This document shows positions 1-7,829 of a stretch of 11,404 nt of DNA, piece after piece. Made by a program: the position numbers and the translations under genes. The DNA is from Alphaproteobacteria bacterium UBA3439 (GTDB lineage: Bacteria; Pseudomonadota; Alphaproteobacteria; Puniceispirillales; Puniceispirillaceae), in the NCBI GenBank assembly GCA_002378605.1, contig DFSK01000121.1, positions 1-11,404 of the forward strand, given 5' to 3'. How positions within the stretch are numbered: the first letter of the stretch is position 1; every line of letters begins with the position of its first letter. The notes under the pieces were generated by a model. That model was not told where the DNA came from. It searched no databases and saw only the letters and a program-made list of their open reading frames with translations.

Positions 1-378
1 CGTGAAATCCATGATGCGTTGAAACGGCGTTGCTTCTATCACTGGGTTGATTATCCAAGCCGTGAGGTTGAACGGGAAATTCTTGCGCTAAAGGCACCCG
101 AGGCGGGTGCTGTGTTGCAGGCACAGATCGTTGATTTTGTGCAAACCCTTCGCGGCCAGCAATTATTCAAATCACCAGGCGTTGCCGAAACCATTGATTG
201 GGCGCAGGCGTTGGTTGAATTGAACTGTGTTGCGCTTGACCCGCAAATCGTCGATTCAACGATGGGTGTTTTATTGAAATATCAGGATGATATTGGCCGT
301 ATTCAGGGCAGTGAAGCGGCGCGCATCCTATCTGAAGTCCAAGCGGCAATGGTTCAGGGCGAGCTGTCGCGCGCATGA
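1..378 (+). CDS. coxD: CoxD-type MoxR family AAA+ ATPase, C-terminal part (5' truncated)
   Basis: The frame is open from base 1, so only the last 125 residues are present and the true start lies upstream; the TTG at 19 is an internal leucine codon. The opening stretch REIHDALKRRCFYHWVDYP is the sensor-2/lid region typical of CoxD-like MoxR ATPases, followed by a helical lid ending in LSRA. Family knowledge: CoxD is an AAA+ chaperone that works with the VWA protein CoxE in maturing the Mo/Cu active site of CO dehydrogenase. The Walker A and B motifs would lie outside the window and cannot be checked. The stop TGA at 376 overlaps the ATG of coxE by 4 nt, which supports coupled translation. A generic MoxR ATPase serving another molybdenum hydroxylase is the main alternative. 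Confidence 0.85.
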   Translation, partial: REIHDALKRRCFYHWVDYPSREVEREILALKAPEAGAVLQAQIVDFVQTLRGQQLFKSPGVAETIDWAQALVELNCVALDPQIVDSTMGVLLKYQDDIGRIQGSEAARILSEVQAAMVQGELSRA

Positions 379-1676
379 TCGAATCCCTTTCAACCCGCAT
401 TTCACATCCGACGCCAAAACTTGATCAGAATATCATGTTGTTTGTGCGCCTGCTGCGCACGATCGGTCTGAAGCTGGGATCGGCAAGCATGCTGGAGGCG
501 ATCGATGCGGCAAAAACGATCGGGGTGGCTGACAAGGATTTTCTGTATCATGCGCTGGTGAGCTGTTTGATAAAACGGCGTGAAGATAAGCCGTTATTTG
601 ATCAGGCCTTTTATCTGTTCTGGCAGAACCCGAAATTTCACGAACGGATTCGTGATTTGATGCTGCCAAGGATCAAATCGGCAGGTCATGAGCATGAAAA
701 TCTCGAACCGATGCTGCGTCGCCTGTCCGATGCATTGGCTGATCCGCCCAATGACCTGCCAACCACGGCAGATGATGTGGAAATTGAGTTTGACACTGAA
801 GGCACTGCAGCCGATACCGACCGGCTGCAGCATAAAGATTTTGAAATGATGTCCGCCGAGGAAATGCGGCGTGCTGAACAGGCGATTGCCAGTCTTCGGC
901 CAAAATTACCGCGCCGTTTGGCGCGGCGGTCAAAACTGTCATCACGCGGCCAGCTGATCGCGATGCGGGCGGCCTTGCAGCATGCCGAGCGACAAGGCGG
1001 GATGGTCATTCCGAAATTCCGTTCGGCCGTGACCAAGCCACGCCCGCTTGTCATTCTGTGTGATATTTCTGGGTCAATGGAACATTATAGCCGTATCATG
1101 CTTCATTTTATTCATGCATTGACCAGCTGTCATCCGCAGGTTTCAAGCTTTCTGTTTGGCACGCGCCTGACCAATATCAGCCGCCAGATGCGGCACCGTG
1201 ATGTCGATGAAGCCGTGCAGTCGGTTTCGCACCTTGTTGATGACTGGTCTGGTGGCACCCGTATCACTGCCAGTCTTGAAAAATTTAATCAGGATTGGTC
1301 GCGCCGCGTTATGGGGCAAGGGGCAATAACCCTATTGATCACTGACGGGCTTGATCGCAAAAAGGATGATGCGCTTGGTATGCATATGGAACGGCTGCAT
1401 AAATCAACAGCCGCACTATTATGGCTAAACCCGCTTTTGCGGTTTGACGGCTTTGCGCCAAAAAGCCATTCGGTAAGGACAATGATTCAGCATGTCGACC
1501 ATTTCCTGCCAATTCATTCGCTGCAGGCGATGACGGATTTGACGGCCAGCCTTGCGAAGATGCAAACTCGGCGGGATCCGAAATTGGCTGAATGGCAGGC
1601 CGCGGCGCGGCGGGCCGGCCTTGCTGCAGATTTGGCATCAGCTTATGCACAGGAAAAGGGACAAACTGCATTATGA
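375..1676 (+). CDS. coxE: CoxE-like von Willebrand factor A domain protein
   Basis: This 433-residue protein matches the CoxE family: a helical N-terminal half with an acidic linker (about 115-155), then a VWA domain from about residue 220. The metal-ion-dependent adhesion site is complete: DISGS at 230-234, the threonine in SGGT at 295, and the aspartate in LLITDG at 324. Family knowledge: MoxR ATPases and VWA proteins act as pairs, and CoxE is needed with CoxD to mature CO dehydrogenase in the cytoplasm. The start ATG at 375 overlaps the coxD stop, and its own stop overlaps the next start in an ATGA, so all three genes are probably co-translated. No separate promoter is seen. Identity as a VWA/CoxE protein is firm; the enzyme it serves is inferred from neighbours. 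Confidence 0.9.
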   Translation: MIESLSTRISHPTPKLDQNIMLFVRLLRTIGLKLGSASMLEAIDAAKTIGVADKDFLYHALVSCLIKRREDKPLFDQAFYLFWQNPKFHERIRDLMLPRIKSAGHEHENLEPMLRRLSDALADPPNDLPTTADDVEIEFDTEGTAADTDRLQHKDFEMMSAEEMRRAEQAIASLRPKLPRRLARRSKLSSRGQLIAMRAALQHAERQGGMVIPKFRSAVTKPRPLVILCDISGSMEHYSRIMLHFIHALTSCHPQVSSFLFGTRLTNISRQMRHRDVDEAVQSVSHLVDDWSGGTRITASLEKFNQDWSRRVMGQGAITLLITDGLDRKKDDALGMHMERLHKSTAALLWLNPLLRFDGFAPKSHSVRTMIQHVDHFLPIHSLQAMTDLTASLAKMQTRRDPKLAEWQAAARRAGLAADLASAYAQEKGQTAL

Positions 1677-2662
1677 GCGATCAACCAATCAATCATCTGG
1701 ATGGTAATCTGTTGCTTGCTGATGATGCATTGTTGGCAAAAGCCGCGAGCTGGCAGAGCGCGGGTCATCGTCTGGCGCTGGCCTTTGTTATTCACACATG
1801 GGGATCATCACCGCGACAGGTTGGCTCTTTGATGCTGGTTCGCGAAGATTCGCAAATTGCCGGTTCGGTATCGGGTGGCTGTGTCGAAGGCGCGGTTATT
1901 GATGCCGCCCAAGAGATTATCAAAACCGGTGGCAGTCAGCGGCTTGATTTCGGCGTTGCCGATGCAACCGCCTGGGAAGTCGGTTTGTCATGTGGCGGCA
2001 AAATTTCGGTGCTTGTGATGGCGGTATCTGAAACCGGCTTTGCGCCGGTTATTCTTGCCGATGCTGCCAAATCGCTAGCGCACCGATTACCGGTTGGTTT
2101 TTGTCTTCCGGTTCATGGCGGGCCAGCGCGACAAGCGGCGTCATTGCCAGCGGCCAGTGCGCTGGTTGACGATGAATTCTGGTTTGTGCAGGCACCGCGG
2201 CCACAAATCATTATCATTGGCGCAGTTCATATCAGCCAGCATCTAGCATCAATGGCAACGCAAAGCGGGTTTGACGTAACCGTCATTGATCCACGGCGAA
2301 CCTTTGCCACGGCGGACAGATTTTCGGGCATAAAGCTTGTCTTCGATTGGCCTGACCGCGTTCTTGGCGAGATGGCGCTTGATCAGGAAACCGCGCTTGT
2401 GGCTTTGACGCATGATCCCAAAATTGACGATGCGGCACTTCATCTTGTTCTTGGTAAACCGTTATTTCATATTGCCTGTCTTGGCAGCAGGCGAACCCAT
2501 GCGGCGCGTCTGGAACGGCTTGCGGCGGCCGGATTTGACGCTGACGTGACCGCCAAGATCAAAGGCCCTGCTGGATTGGATATTGGCGCGAAAACGCCAG
2601 CCGAGATTGCCATTTCGGTTCTGGCCGAATTGGTGGCGGCCTTTCGCGGAAAGATAGCGTAA
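1673..2662 (+). CDS. XdhC/CoxF family molybdenum cofactor insertion protein
   Basis: This 329-residue protein has both halves of the XdhC family. The N-terminal domain carries GSSPRQVGSLM (44-54), SVSGGCVEGAV (65-75) and LSCGGK (106-110). The C-terminal Rossmann part carries IIIIGAVHISQ (180-189), VTVIDPR (202-208) and ACLGSRRT (268-275). Family knowledge: XdhC proteins bind the molybdenum cofactor, protect it and help sulfurate it before insertion into xanthine-dehydrogenase-type enzymes. The position after coxD-coxE corresponds to coxF in CO dehydrogenase clusters. I chose the ATG at 1673 because it gives the usual length, overlaps the coxE stop by 4 nt and sits 12 nt after an AAGGG at 1656-1660. 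The frame is open further upstream to 1592, but those residues lie inside coxE. The symbol is left blank because coxF, coxI and xdhC cannot be told apart here. Confidence 0.9.
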   Translation: MSDQPINHLDGNLLLADDALLAKAASWQSAGHRLALAFVIHTWGSSPRQVGSLMLVREDSQIAGSVSGGCVEGAVIDAAQEIIKTGGSQRLDFGVADATAWEVGLSCGGKISVLVMAVSETGFAPVILADAAKSLAHRLPVGFCLPVHGGPARQAASLPAASALVDDEFWFVQAPRPQIIIIGAVHISQHLASMATQSGFDVTVIDPRRTFATADRFSGIKLVFDWPDRVLGEMALDQETALVALTHDPKIDDAALHLVLGKPLFHIACLGSRRTHAARLERLAAAGFDADVTAKIKGPAGLDIGAKTPAEIAISVLAELVAAFRGKIA

Positions 2663-4314
2663 TGAAGCTGGCAAATTTTGCGCTTGCAGATTGTCTTGGC
2701 CTTGTTTTGGCACATCGCCAAACAGGGCGTAGCGGCAATCTGAAAAAAGGCACAATCCTGACGGCAAAGATGGTGGCGCAATTAAAGAAAGATGGCGTCA
2801 CATCATTGATTTGCGCCAAGCCTGACGATGGCGATATTCATGAAGATGAGGCGGCCGAGCGTTTGGCGCGGGCCTTATCGCCAGCGACGGTTGCGTTCAC
2901 TCGTGCCGCAACAGGTCGGGTCAATATCCGCACCTTGCAACGCGGCATCATCCGCTATGATCGCGCCCTGATCCGCCAGTTAAATGAAATTGACGAGGCC
3001 ATTACCTTTTCGCTGGTTCAGCATAACCAGCTTCTTGATGCGAGTCAGATGGCCGCGACGTTGAAGATCATTCCCTTTTTTGTCGCGGAATCATCAATTA
3101 TTGCCGTTGAGAATTTGTTTGTTGATCGGGTGGCATTTTCATTTCATGCGCTTCGTAATTGTAATTTTGGGCTTATTCAAACGCGTCTTGCGGGGCAAAG
3201 GGATCGTTTGTTCAGCGCCACGCAAAAAGTGACCGAGGCGCGGCTTGCCCAGCTTGGAAGCCGGCTTGTCGATAGCCGTATTTGCGCTCATGATCGCGCG
3301 GTGGTTGCAGCCGAAATGCGCCTAGCCGTTGCTGCTGGTGCCGAAATTATTTTGGTTTGTGGCGGGTCGGCCATCATTGATCGTCAGGACGAATTGCCAC
3401 AAGCGCTGGTTCTCGCTGGCGGTGAAATCGATCAATTCGGCCTTGCTGTCGATCCGGGAAATTTGCTGATGATTGGCAAGCTTGGCAGTGATCTTGGGCA
3501 TCATCATGTGATTGGCATGCCGGGATGTGCGCGTTCACCAAAATTAAACGGGCTTGATTGGGTGCTGCAATTGGTGCTTGCCGATATACCGCTTAGCCGC
3601 GGTGAGCTTGCCGAAATGGCGGCCGGCGGGCTGCTGATGGAGATTGCGTCGCGCCCGATGCCGCGTGTGCTTGCGACAAGCCCGCATACCGAAGATAAAA
3701 TGGCCGGTATTTTGCTGGCTGCGGGTCAATCGCGCCGCATGGGGACGGTCAATAAATTATTGGCGCCGGTTGCCGGAAAACCGCTGATCCGGCACGCCGC
3801 CGAGGCGTTGGTCGAAGCGGGTTTATCGCCGTTGGTCGTTGTCATTGGCCATGAGGCAGATAAGGTTGCTTCCGCTTTGGAGGGTTTGCCGGTTCATCTG
3901 GTGTTTAATCCTGATTATGCGCAGGGTCAGGCAAGTTCGGTCGGGGTCGGGGTTGCCGCGCTGGACGCTGATGTAACCGATCTGTTGATCGCGCTTGGTG
4001 ATATGCCGCTTTTATCAGCGCCATTGCTGGATAGGCTGGTGCAAAGCCATCTTGACCGTGAAGATCATCACCGCTGTATTACCTTGCCGACCAGCGATGG
4101 TAAGCGCGGTAACCCCGTGCTTTGGGGAAAGGCGTTTTTCCCCGAACTTGCGGCCATGACGGGGGATTCTGGCGGGCGACAATTGCTTGATGATCATCAG
4201 GCTGTGCAAAATCTTGTACCATGTGATGATCCGGCTATTTTGCGCGATGTTGATACGGCTGATGCGCTTGCGTTGATGATGCATGAAATGGCCATGCCGG
4301 AAGGCCAAAGCTAG
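2662..4314 (+). CDS. Molybdopterin-binding / MocA-like nucleotidyltransferase fusion protein
   Basis: Two domains are joined in 550 residues. Residues 1 to about 340 resemble the MoeA/MogA molybdopterin-binding fold, with ILVCGGSAI and the later VIGMPGCARSP. Residues 347 to about 540 form a MobA/MocA-like NTP transferase with ILLAAGQSRRMG (350-361), lysine 365 and the metal-binding GDMP (aspartate 447). The segment QGQASS resembles MocA more than MobA. Expected reaction: transfer of CMP onto Mo-molybdopterin to form the cytosine dinucleotide used by CO-dehydrogenase-type enzymes. The start ATG overlaps the previous TAA by one base, so it is the last gene of the four-gene unit. Nucleotide choice (CTP, not GTP) is inferred. 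This two-domain layout is known in alphaproteobacteria, usually next to XdhC genes, so the fusion itself is not new. Confidence 0.85.
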   Translation: MKLANFALADCLGLVLAHRQTGRSGNLKKGTILTAKMVAQLKKDGVTSLICAKPDDGDIHEDEAAERLARALSPATVAFTRAATGRVNIRTLQRGIIRYDRALIRQLNEIDEAITFSLVQHNQLLDASQMAATLKIIPFFVAESSIIAVENLFVDRVAFSFHALRNCNFGLIQTRLAGQRDRLFSATQKVTEARLAQLGSRLVDSRICAHDRAVVAAEMRLAVAAGAEIILVCGGSAIIDRQDELPQALVLAGGEIDQFGLAVDPGNLLMIGKLGSDLGHHHVIGMPGCARSPKLNGLDWVLQLVLADIPLSRGELAEMAAGGLLMEIASRPMPRVLATSPHTEDKMAGILLAAGQSRRMGTVNKLLAPVAGKPLIRHAAEALVEAGLSPLVVVIGHEADKVASALEGLPVHLVFNPDYAQGQASSVGVGVAALDADVTDLLIALGDMPLLSAPLLDRLVQSHLDREDHHRCITLPTSDGKRGNPVLWGKAFFPELAAMTGDSGGRQLLDDHQAVQNLVPCDDPAILRDVDTADALALMMHEMAMPEGQS

Positions 4315-5699
4315 CAGGTTTTTTCAGCCTTGCTTTTACGGCTGAAAAGACCGCCAATCAGTGGTGTTGCCGCATGATGGGCAAGGATCAAGGATAAGAT
4401 CAGGCCAGATAGAACACTGGTGGCAATACCATACCAAACGCCAATCACGCCAAACCCCCAGATATGAACAAAGATATAGCTGAAAAACGCCACGCCAAAA
4501 GCTTGGCGATAAATGCCGATAAGCAATGTCCAGATTGGTTTTTTCAGCGCCTGTAACAGGGAATTGATAGCAAATAGCATCATATAGATCGGCAGAATAA
4601 ATCCATCAACCCGAAGATAGCTGACACCAATTTCGATCACTGCCGGATCAGGGGTAAAGGTGCGCATTAAAAAAGGCGCGGCAAAATACAGGATTGGGCA
4701 GGCCACAAACATAAATAGCCAGCCAAATTTCCAGCAGGTGAATAATGCAATGCGAACACGCTCTTTCTCGCCAGCGCCGAAATTCTGCGCGGCAATCGGC
4801 AATAATGCGCCTGTCAGGCCGAAGACCGGCAATAGAAATAACTGTTCAACCCGAAGCGCAACGCCGTAAGCGGCAACCGCAGATGTGCCAAATGTTTTCA
4901 AATAGAATTGCACGATGAATCCGGCGGTAAACATCACGAGCATGGTAAATGTTGTCGGTAAAAGCTGTGCCAGAATTTGCCGGTAAACGGTCAAATCGGG
5001 AAGAATATCGACAAATTTTTTCTGATCGATTAGCGATGATCCGGCAAGCCGAAATCCGATAAAGACCATAACGCCGGTCTGGCTAATCACTGTGGCGGCG
5101 GCAATGCCGTCAAACCCCATCCCGTCCCATATTCCCGGAATGCCAAACATCATCAGCGGGTTCAGCCCGATATTCGCAAAAAAAGCACCGATCAGCGCAT
5201 ATTGCATCGAAACCGTATCGCCGCGCGCCTGCAAAAGGCCGTTTAACCCATATCCCATAACAAAGCCGGGAAGGCTGAAAAGCAGGATGGTGAAATAGGC
5301 AGTGCCAGCGTCGCGATAGGCGCCTTCGGTCGAGATAAACGCCAATAAATGCGGGCCAAGCACCAGCGCCATAATAATCAGTAAAGCCGACGCCAAAATT
5401 GCAAAGCCAATGCCCTGCATCGCAATTTTGCTGGCATCGGCGGTGTTTTTCGCGCCAATGGCATTGCCAACAAGCGCGGTCATTGCCGATCCAAGGCCAA
5501 AACCAATCGTGACAAAAACGAAAAAGGCCTGAAAGGAGATGGCGAGGCCAGCTTGTGCATCGGTGCTGATCAAGCCTGCAAAAAACACATCGACAACATT
5601 ATAGAGTGTTGAAAATACCATGCCGATGGCAGCCGGTACGGCAAGCCGCAGAAAATGTCCAGCAAGCGAGCCTGTGGTGAGATCATGTGTTTTTGTCAT
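4311..5699 (-). CDS. MATE family multidrug/toxin efflux transporter
   Basis: This 462-residue, strongly hydrophobic protein has the length and about 12 membrane segments of a MATE transporter. It opens with FLRLAVPAAIGMVFSTLYN and VVDVFFAG, which is the usual first-helix pattern; aspartate 37 sits where cation-coupled MATE proteins carry an acidic residue. A second, internally similar half begins near residue 240. Role: inner-membrane antiport of organic cations or toxins with Na+ or H+; the substrate cannot be read from sequence. The start ATG has GAGGCG about 12 nt upstream. Its TAG shares bases with the TAG of the convergent upstream operon. The gene seems to be single, with its promoter expected in the 119 nt before the divergent small gene. 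No damage is seen. Confidence 0.92.
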   Translation of the reverse strand: MTKTHDLTTGSLAGHFLRLAVPAAIGMVFSTLYNVVDVFFAGLISTDAQAGLAISFQAFFVFVTIGFGLGSAMTALVGNAIGAKNTADASKIAMQGIGFAILASALLIIMALVLGPHLLAFISTEGAYRDAGTAYFTILLFSLPGFVMGYGLNGLLQARGDTVSMQYALIGAFFANIGLNPLMMFGIPGIWDGMGFDGIAAATVISQTGVMVFIGFRLAGSSLIDQKKFVDILPDLTVYRQILAQLLPTTFTMLVMFTAGFIVQFYLKTFGTSAVAAYGVALRVEQLFLLPVFGLTGALLPIAAQNFGAGEKERVRIALFTCWKFGWLFMFVACPILYFAAPFLMRTFTPDPAVIEIGVSYLRVDGFILPIYMMLFAINSLLQALKKPIWTLLIGIYRQAFGVAFFSYIFVHIWGFGVIGVWYGIATSVLSGLILSLILAHHAATPLIGGLFSRKSKAEKTC

Positions 5700-5818
5700 T
5701 TCGATTGATTACGCCTCAATAGCGTTGGTTTCAATCGTCTTTTTGTTGCGGCAGGCGTGACTTTCGCGATAACGTGCCGGCACATGGCAATCTGATGATC
5801 AAAAAAGGCAGAAAATAT

Positions 5819-6046
5819 ATGTTTGGCACCGGAATTATGGATGGGCTGAGTTCGCTAACAATTATTTTGATGGCAGTGGCTGGTGCCGGTTATGCGCTTT
5901 ATATATCCGGTGAAAGCCTTGCTAAGAAAGCGGCCAAAGCCAATAAGGACGCACGTCTCGCCAATCTATTGAAAATGATTGGCGGGCCTTTGATGCTGAT
6001 TGCCATCGGGCTGTTTTTGCTGCGCTGGGTGATTAACCGGTTTTAA
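5819..6046 (+). CDS. Small two-helix membrane protein, unknown function
   Basis: I do not recognise this 75-residue protein. It shows two hydrophobic segments, about residues 10-29 and 49-71. Between them lies a basic, hydrophilic loop (KKAAKANKDARLAN), and the protein ends in RWVINRF. The positive loop between two helices suggests a hairpin with the loop in the cytoplasm. I chose the ATG at 5819 because AAGGCAG lies about 9 nt upstream and the protein then begins just before the first helix. The frame is open back to 5774, which would add 15 residues that look like untranslated leader. It is divergent from the MATE gene and convergent with the sugar dehydrogenase gene. Codon use resembles neighbours, and the helix-loop-helix pattern makes a chance ORF unlikely. 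Confidence 0.65.
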   Translation: MFGTGIMDGLSSLTIILMAVAGAGYALYISGESLAKKAAKANKDARLANLLKMIGGPLMLIAIGLFLLRWVINRF

Positions 6047-6087
6047 TGTTTGGCCATGAAGTCGGCCTGTGATGTGGCAGATGCGGA

Positions 6088-7185
6088 TTATTGGCCGGAC
6101 TCGGCAATGCGGTAAAGCCCGCCTTCATCTTCATCGCTTAGCAAAAGAACACTGCCATCGGCGGCAATGGCAACATCGCGAACCCGCCCAATCGCGCCAT
6201 CCAGCATGATTGCGTCTTGAGCTGGCAGCCCCTTTTCCAAAAGCACCAGATAAAGCCGCTTGAATTTTAGCGAGCCAACAAGTAGGTGCCCGTTCAAATA
6301 GGGGAACATGGTGCCGCGATAAAAAGCCATTCCCGACGGCGCAATCGATGGAGTCCAGATCCATACCGGATCGGTTAGGCCAGGCGCCGATGTGCCGCTG
6401 CCAATGCTGCCGCCACTATATTCTTCGCCATGGCTGACTTTGGGCCAGCCATAATTCTGTCCGGCCCGTATGATATTGATTTCATCACCGCCGCGTGGCC
6501 CATGTTCATGAGCCCAAATAGCGCCCGTTTCAGGATTGATGGCAAGGCCCTGCGGGTTGCGATGGCCTTTGGAAAATAGTTCCGGTGCCCACCCAGCTCG
6601 TTTTGGATTATCAGCAGGGACACTGCCATCATGAAACAGTCGGATAATCGCCCCCGCATGACGTGATGGGTCTTGCGCATCATGGCGCGCACCGCGATCG
6701 CCGAGGCTGGCATATAGATAGGTCTGATCAAGAACAAGGCGGCAACCATAATGGATGGCGCGCGTTGTCGGATTATTGGCTTGGAAAATTGTTTGCCTGT
6801 TGGTCAGGTTGGTGCCATCAAATCCTGCGCGGTCAATGGCAGTGACGGTTTGGCTGCCAATTTTGAGGCTGTAACATAGATAGATAATGGCATCATTTTC
6901 GTCTTGGTTATCTTGGTTGGCGAAAACCGCAACATCAAGCAAACCGCCCTGTTGCGCAGCCGCAATTGCCGGCAAATTGCCAATGCTGTTTCGGGTGCCG
7001 GTAAACAGATCGACAAGATATAAATTGCCGCTGCGCTCGGTCACAAATAAATGCCGCTCATCCAGAAAATCCATGCCCCACGGATGTGATAATGGTGCGC
7101 CAATTTTCTGGATCAATGGGGCTGCGGCTGCGGGGAGTATTGGCCCGCCAAGAATAACCAAGCCAATCATGCAAAGGCGTATCAT
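6088..7185 (-). CDS. PQQ-dependent aldose sugar dehydrogenase (YliI/GDH-B type), secreted
   Basis: From the ATG at 7185 the product is 365 residues, near the usual length of the YliI/aldose sugar dehydrogenase family. It starts with a signal peptide (MIRLCMIGLVILGG, cleavage likely after PAAAA around residue 22). Family stretches follow in order: SHPWGMDFL (33-41), QGGLLDVAV (79-87), HYGCRL (145-150), LGDRG, SKGHRNPQG (205-213), HEHGPRGGDEIN (226-237), TPSIAPSGMAFY, GSLKFKRL with lysine 307, and GRVRDVA with arginines 334 and 336. These correspond to the PQQ and calcium sites of a six-bladed propeller. Expected role: periplasmic oxidation of sugars with PQQ as cofactor; no PQQ synthesis genes are nearby. 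The start is uncertain: in-frame ATGs also exist at 7248, 7278 and 7299, none with a clear ribosome site. Confidence 0.85.
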   Translation of the reverse strand: MIRLCMIGLVILGGPILPAAAAPLIQKIGAPLSHPWGMDFLDERHLFVTERSGNLYLVDLFTGTRNSIGNLPAIAAAQQGGLLDVAVFANQDNQDENDAIIYLCYSLKIGSQTVTAIDRAGFDGTNLTNRQTIFQANNPTTRAIHYGCRLVLDQTYLYASLGDRGARHDAQDPSRHAGAIIRLFHDGSVPADNPKRAGWAPELFSKGHRNPQGLAINPETGAIWAHEHGPRGGDEINIIRAGQNYGWPKVSHGEEYSGGSIGSGTSAPGLTDPVWIWTPSIAPSGMAFYRGTMFPYLNGHLLVGSLKFKRLYLVLLEKGLPAQDAIMLDGAIGRVRDVAIAADGSVLLLSDEDEGGLYRIAESGQ

Positions 7186-7258
7186 CTGGCCAGCGAAATC
7201 ACGTTGCACCAAATGACGCTGCACCACTTGCCAAACATATTTAAACATAACAGATTTG

Positions 7259-7264
7259 ATTATA
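7259..7264 (-). promoter_or_regulatory. Possible -10 element for the sugar dehydrogenase gene
   Basis: The minus strand reads TATAAT exactly at 7264-7259. With an 18-nt spacer, the best -35 match is CGGTCA, which agrees at only three of six positions. If real, transcription would begin near 7252, leaving the ATGs at 7299 and 7278 outside the message and supporting a start at 7248 or 7185. The match to the box is seen; its use is a guess. Confidence 0.3.
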
Positions 7265-7472
7265 TGGGAGCAGAACATGATGTGACCGGCCTTTGGCATT
7301 TGTGGTGAGAGATTGATAACAAGGACGCCGCCATTACTATGCTTCGGTTTGACCCTTTATGACAAGGGCCATGCCCGTCGCTAAGCCCGTTGCCAAACAA
7401 GGTCAGCAAGATCAGCAAGGAAAGGCAAGCCATCGGCGATAGTCAGGCGCGGCCATAAGTAATGAGCAGGTA

Positions 7473-7811
7473 ATGACCGACGAAAATAATGACCTTGATC
7501 ATCTGGCGACCATGATTCGCAGTGAAATGGATCAATTGAAATATCTAAGTGAAACGGCAAAAGATAGCCGTGCGCCGGTTGCATTGGATCAACAATCAGT
7601 TGGCCGGTTATCCCGCATGGATGCCATGCAGCAACAATCAATGGAACTTGCCACCGAAGAACGCCGCCAGCAACGCCTTGCCGCATTGGCTGCGGCGCTA
7701 AGACGGGTTGATTCGGCTGGTTATGGCTATTGCCTGGAATGTGATGACAAGATTGCTGCTGGCCGTTTGGCGGTTGATCCGGCGGTCACGCTTTGTATTG
7801 ATTGTGCGTGA
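7473..7811 (+). CDS. DksA/TraR family C4 zinc-finger protein
   Basis: This 112-residue protein ends in the DksA/TraR zinc finger: cysteines 87 and 90 (GYCLEC) and 108 and 111 (LCIDC), with the typical spacing and an RLAVDP segment between them. The middle (about 40-80) is a helical stretch with VGRLSRMDAMQQQ, a motif I associate with short TraR/DksA proteins of alphaproteobacteria. Family knowledge: such proteins enter the RNA polymerase secondary channel and alter promoter choice; short forms can act without ppGpp. Targets cannot be predicted. The start ATG has GAGCAGG immediately upstream, with short spacing. The antisense ORF over the same bases is a shadow. It ends 18 nt from the convergent next gene with no clear terminator between them. 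Confidence 0.9.
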   Translation: MTDENNDLDHLATMIRSEMDQLKYLSETAKDSRAPVALDQQSVGRLSRMDAMQQQSMELATEERRQQRLAALAAALRRVDSAGYGYCLECDDKIAAGRLAVDPAVTLCIDCA

Positions 7812-7829
7812 CCGGATAAATCACACGAT

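Noticed and set aside
1592..1672. Longer upstream start for the XdhC family gene
   Set aside because: It adds 27 residues from inside coxE, poor in family signal, and the overlapping ATGA start at 1673 gives the normal family N-terminus.
4321..4348. Hairpin TTTTCAGCC / GGCTGAAAA with a 10-nt loop at the junction of the convergent genes
   Set aside because: The T-run lies on the wrong side of the stem for both strands, so it is not a standard intrinsic terminator; it also lies within the MATE coding sequence.
5774..5818. Longer start for the small membrane protein, beginning in the palindrome GTGCCGGCAC
   Set aside because: The extra 15 residues are not like a protein start, and AAGGCAG fits the ATG at 5819 better.
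6060..6101. Imperfect stem AGTCGGCC / GGCCGGACT between the small gene and the sugar dehydrogenase end
   Set aside because: It has a 25-nt loop, a bulge and no T-run on either strand; too weak to call a terminator.
7353..7368. Small stem CCCTT / AAGGG upstream of the DksA-like gene
   Set aside because: Only five pairs and no T-run; expected by chance.
7381..7686. Antisense 101-residue ORF over the DksA-like gene
   Set aside because: No family signal, and the + strand frame carries a complete zinc finger; it is a shadow.
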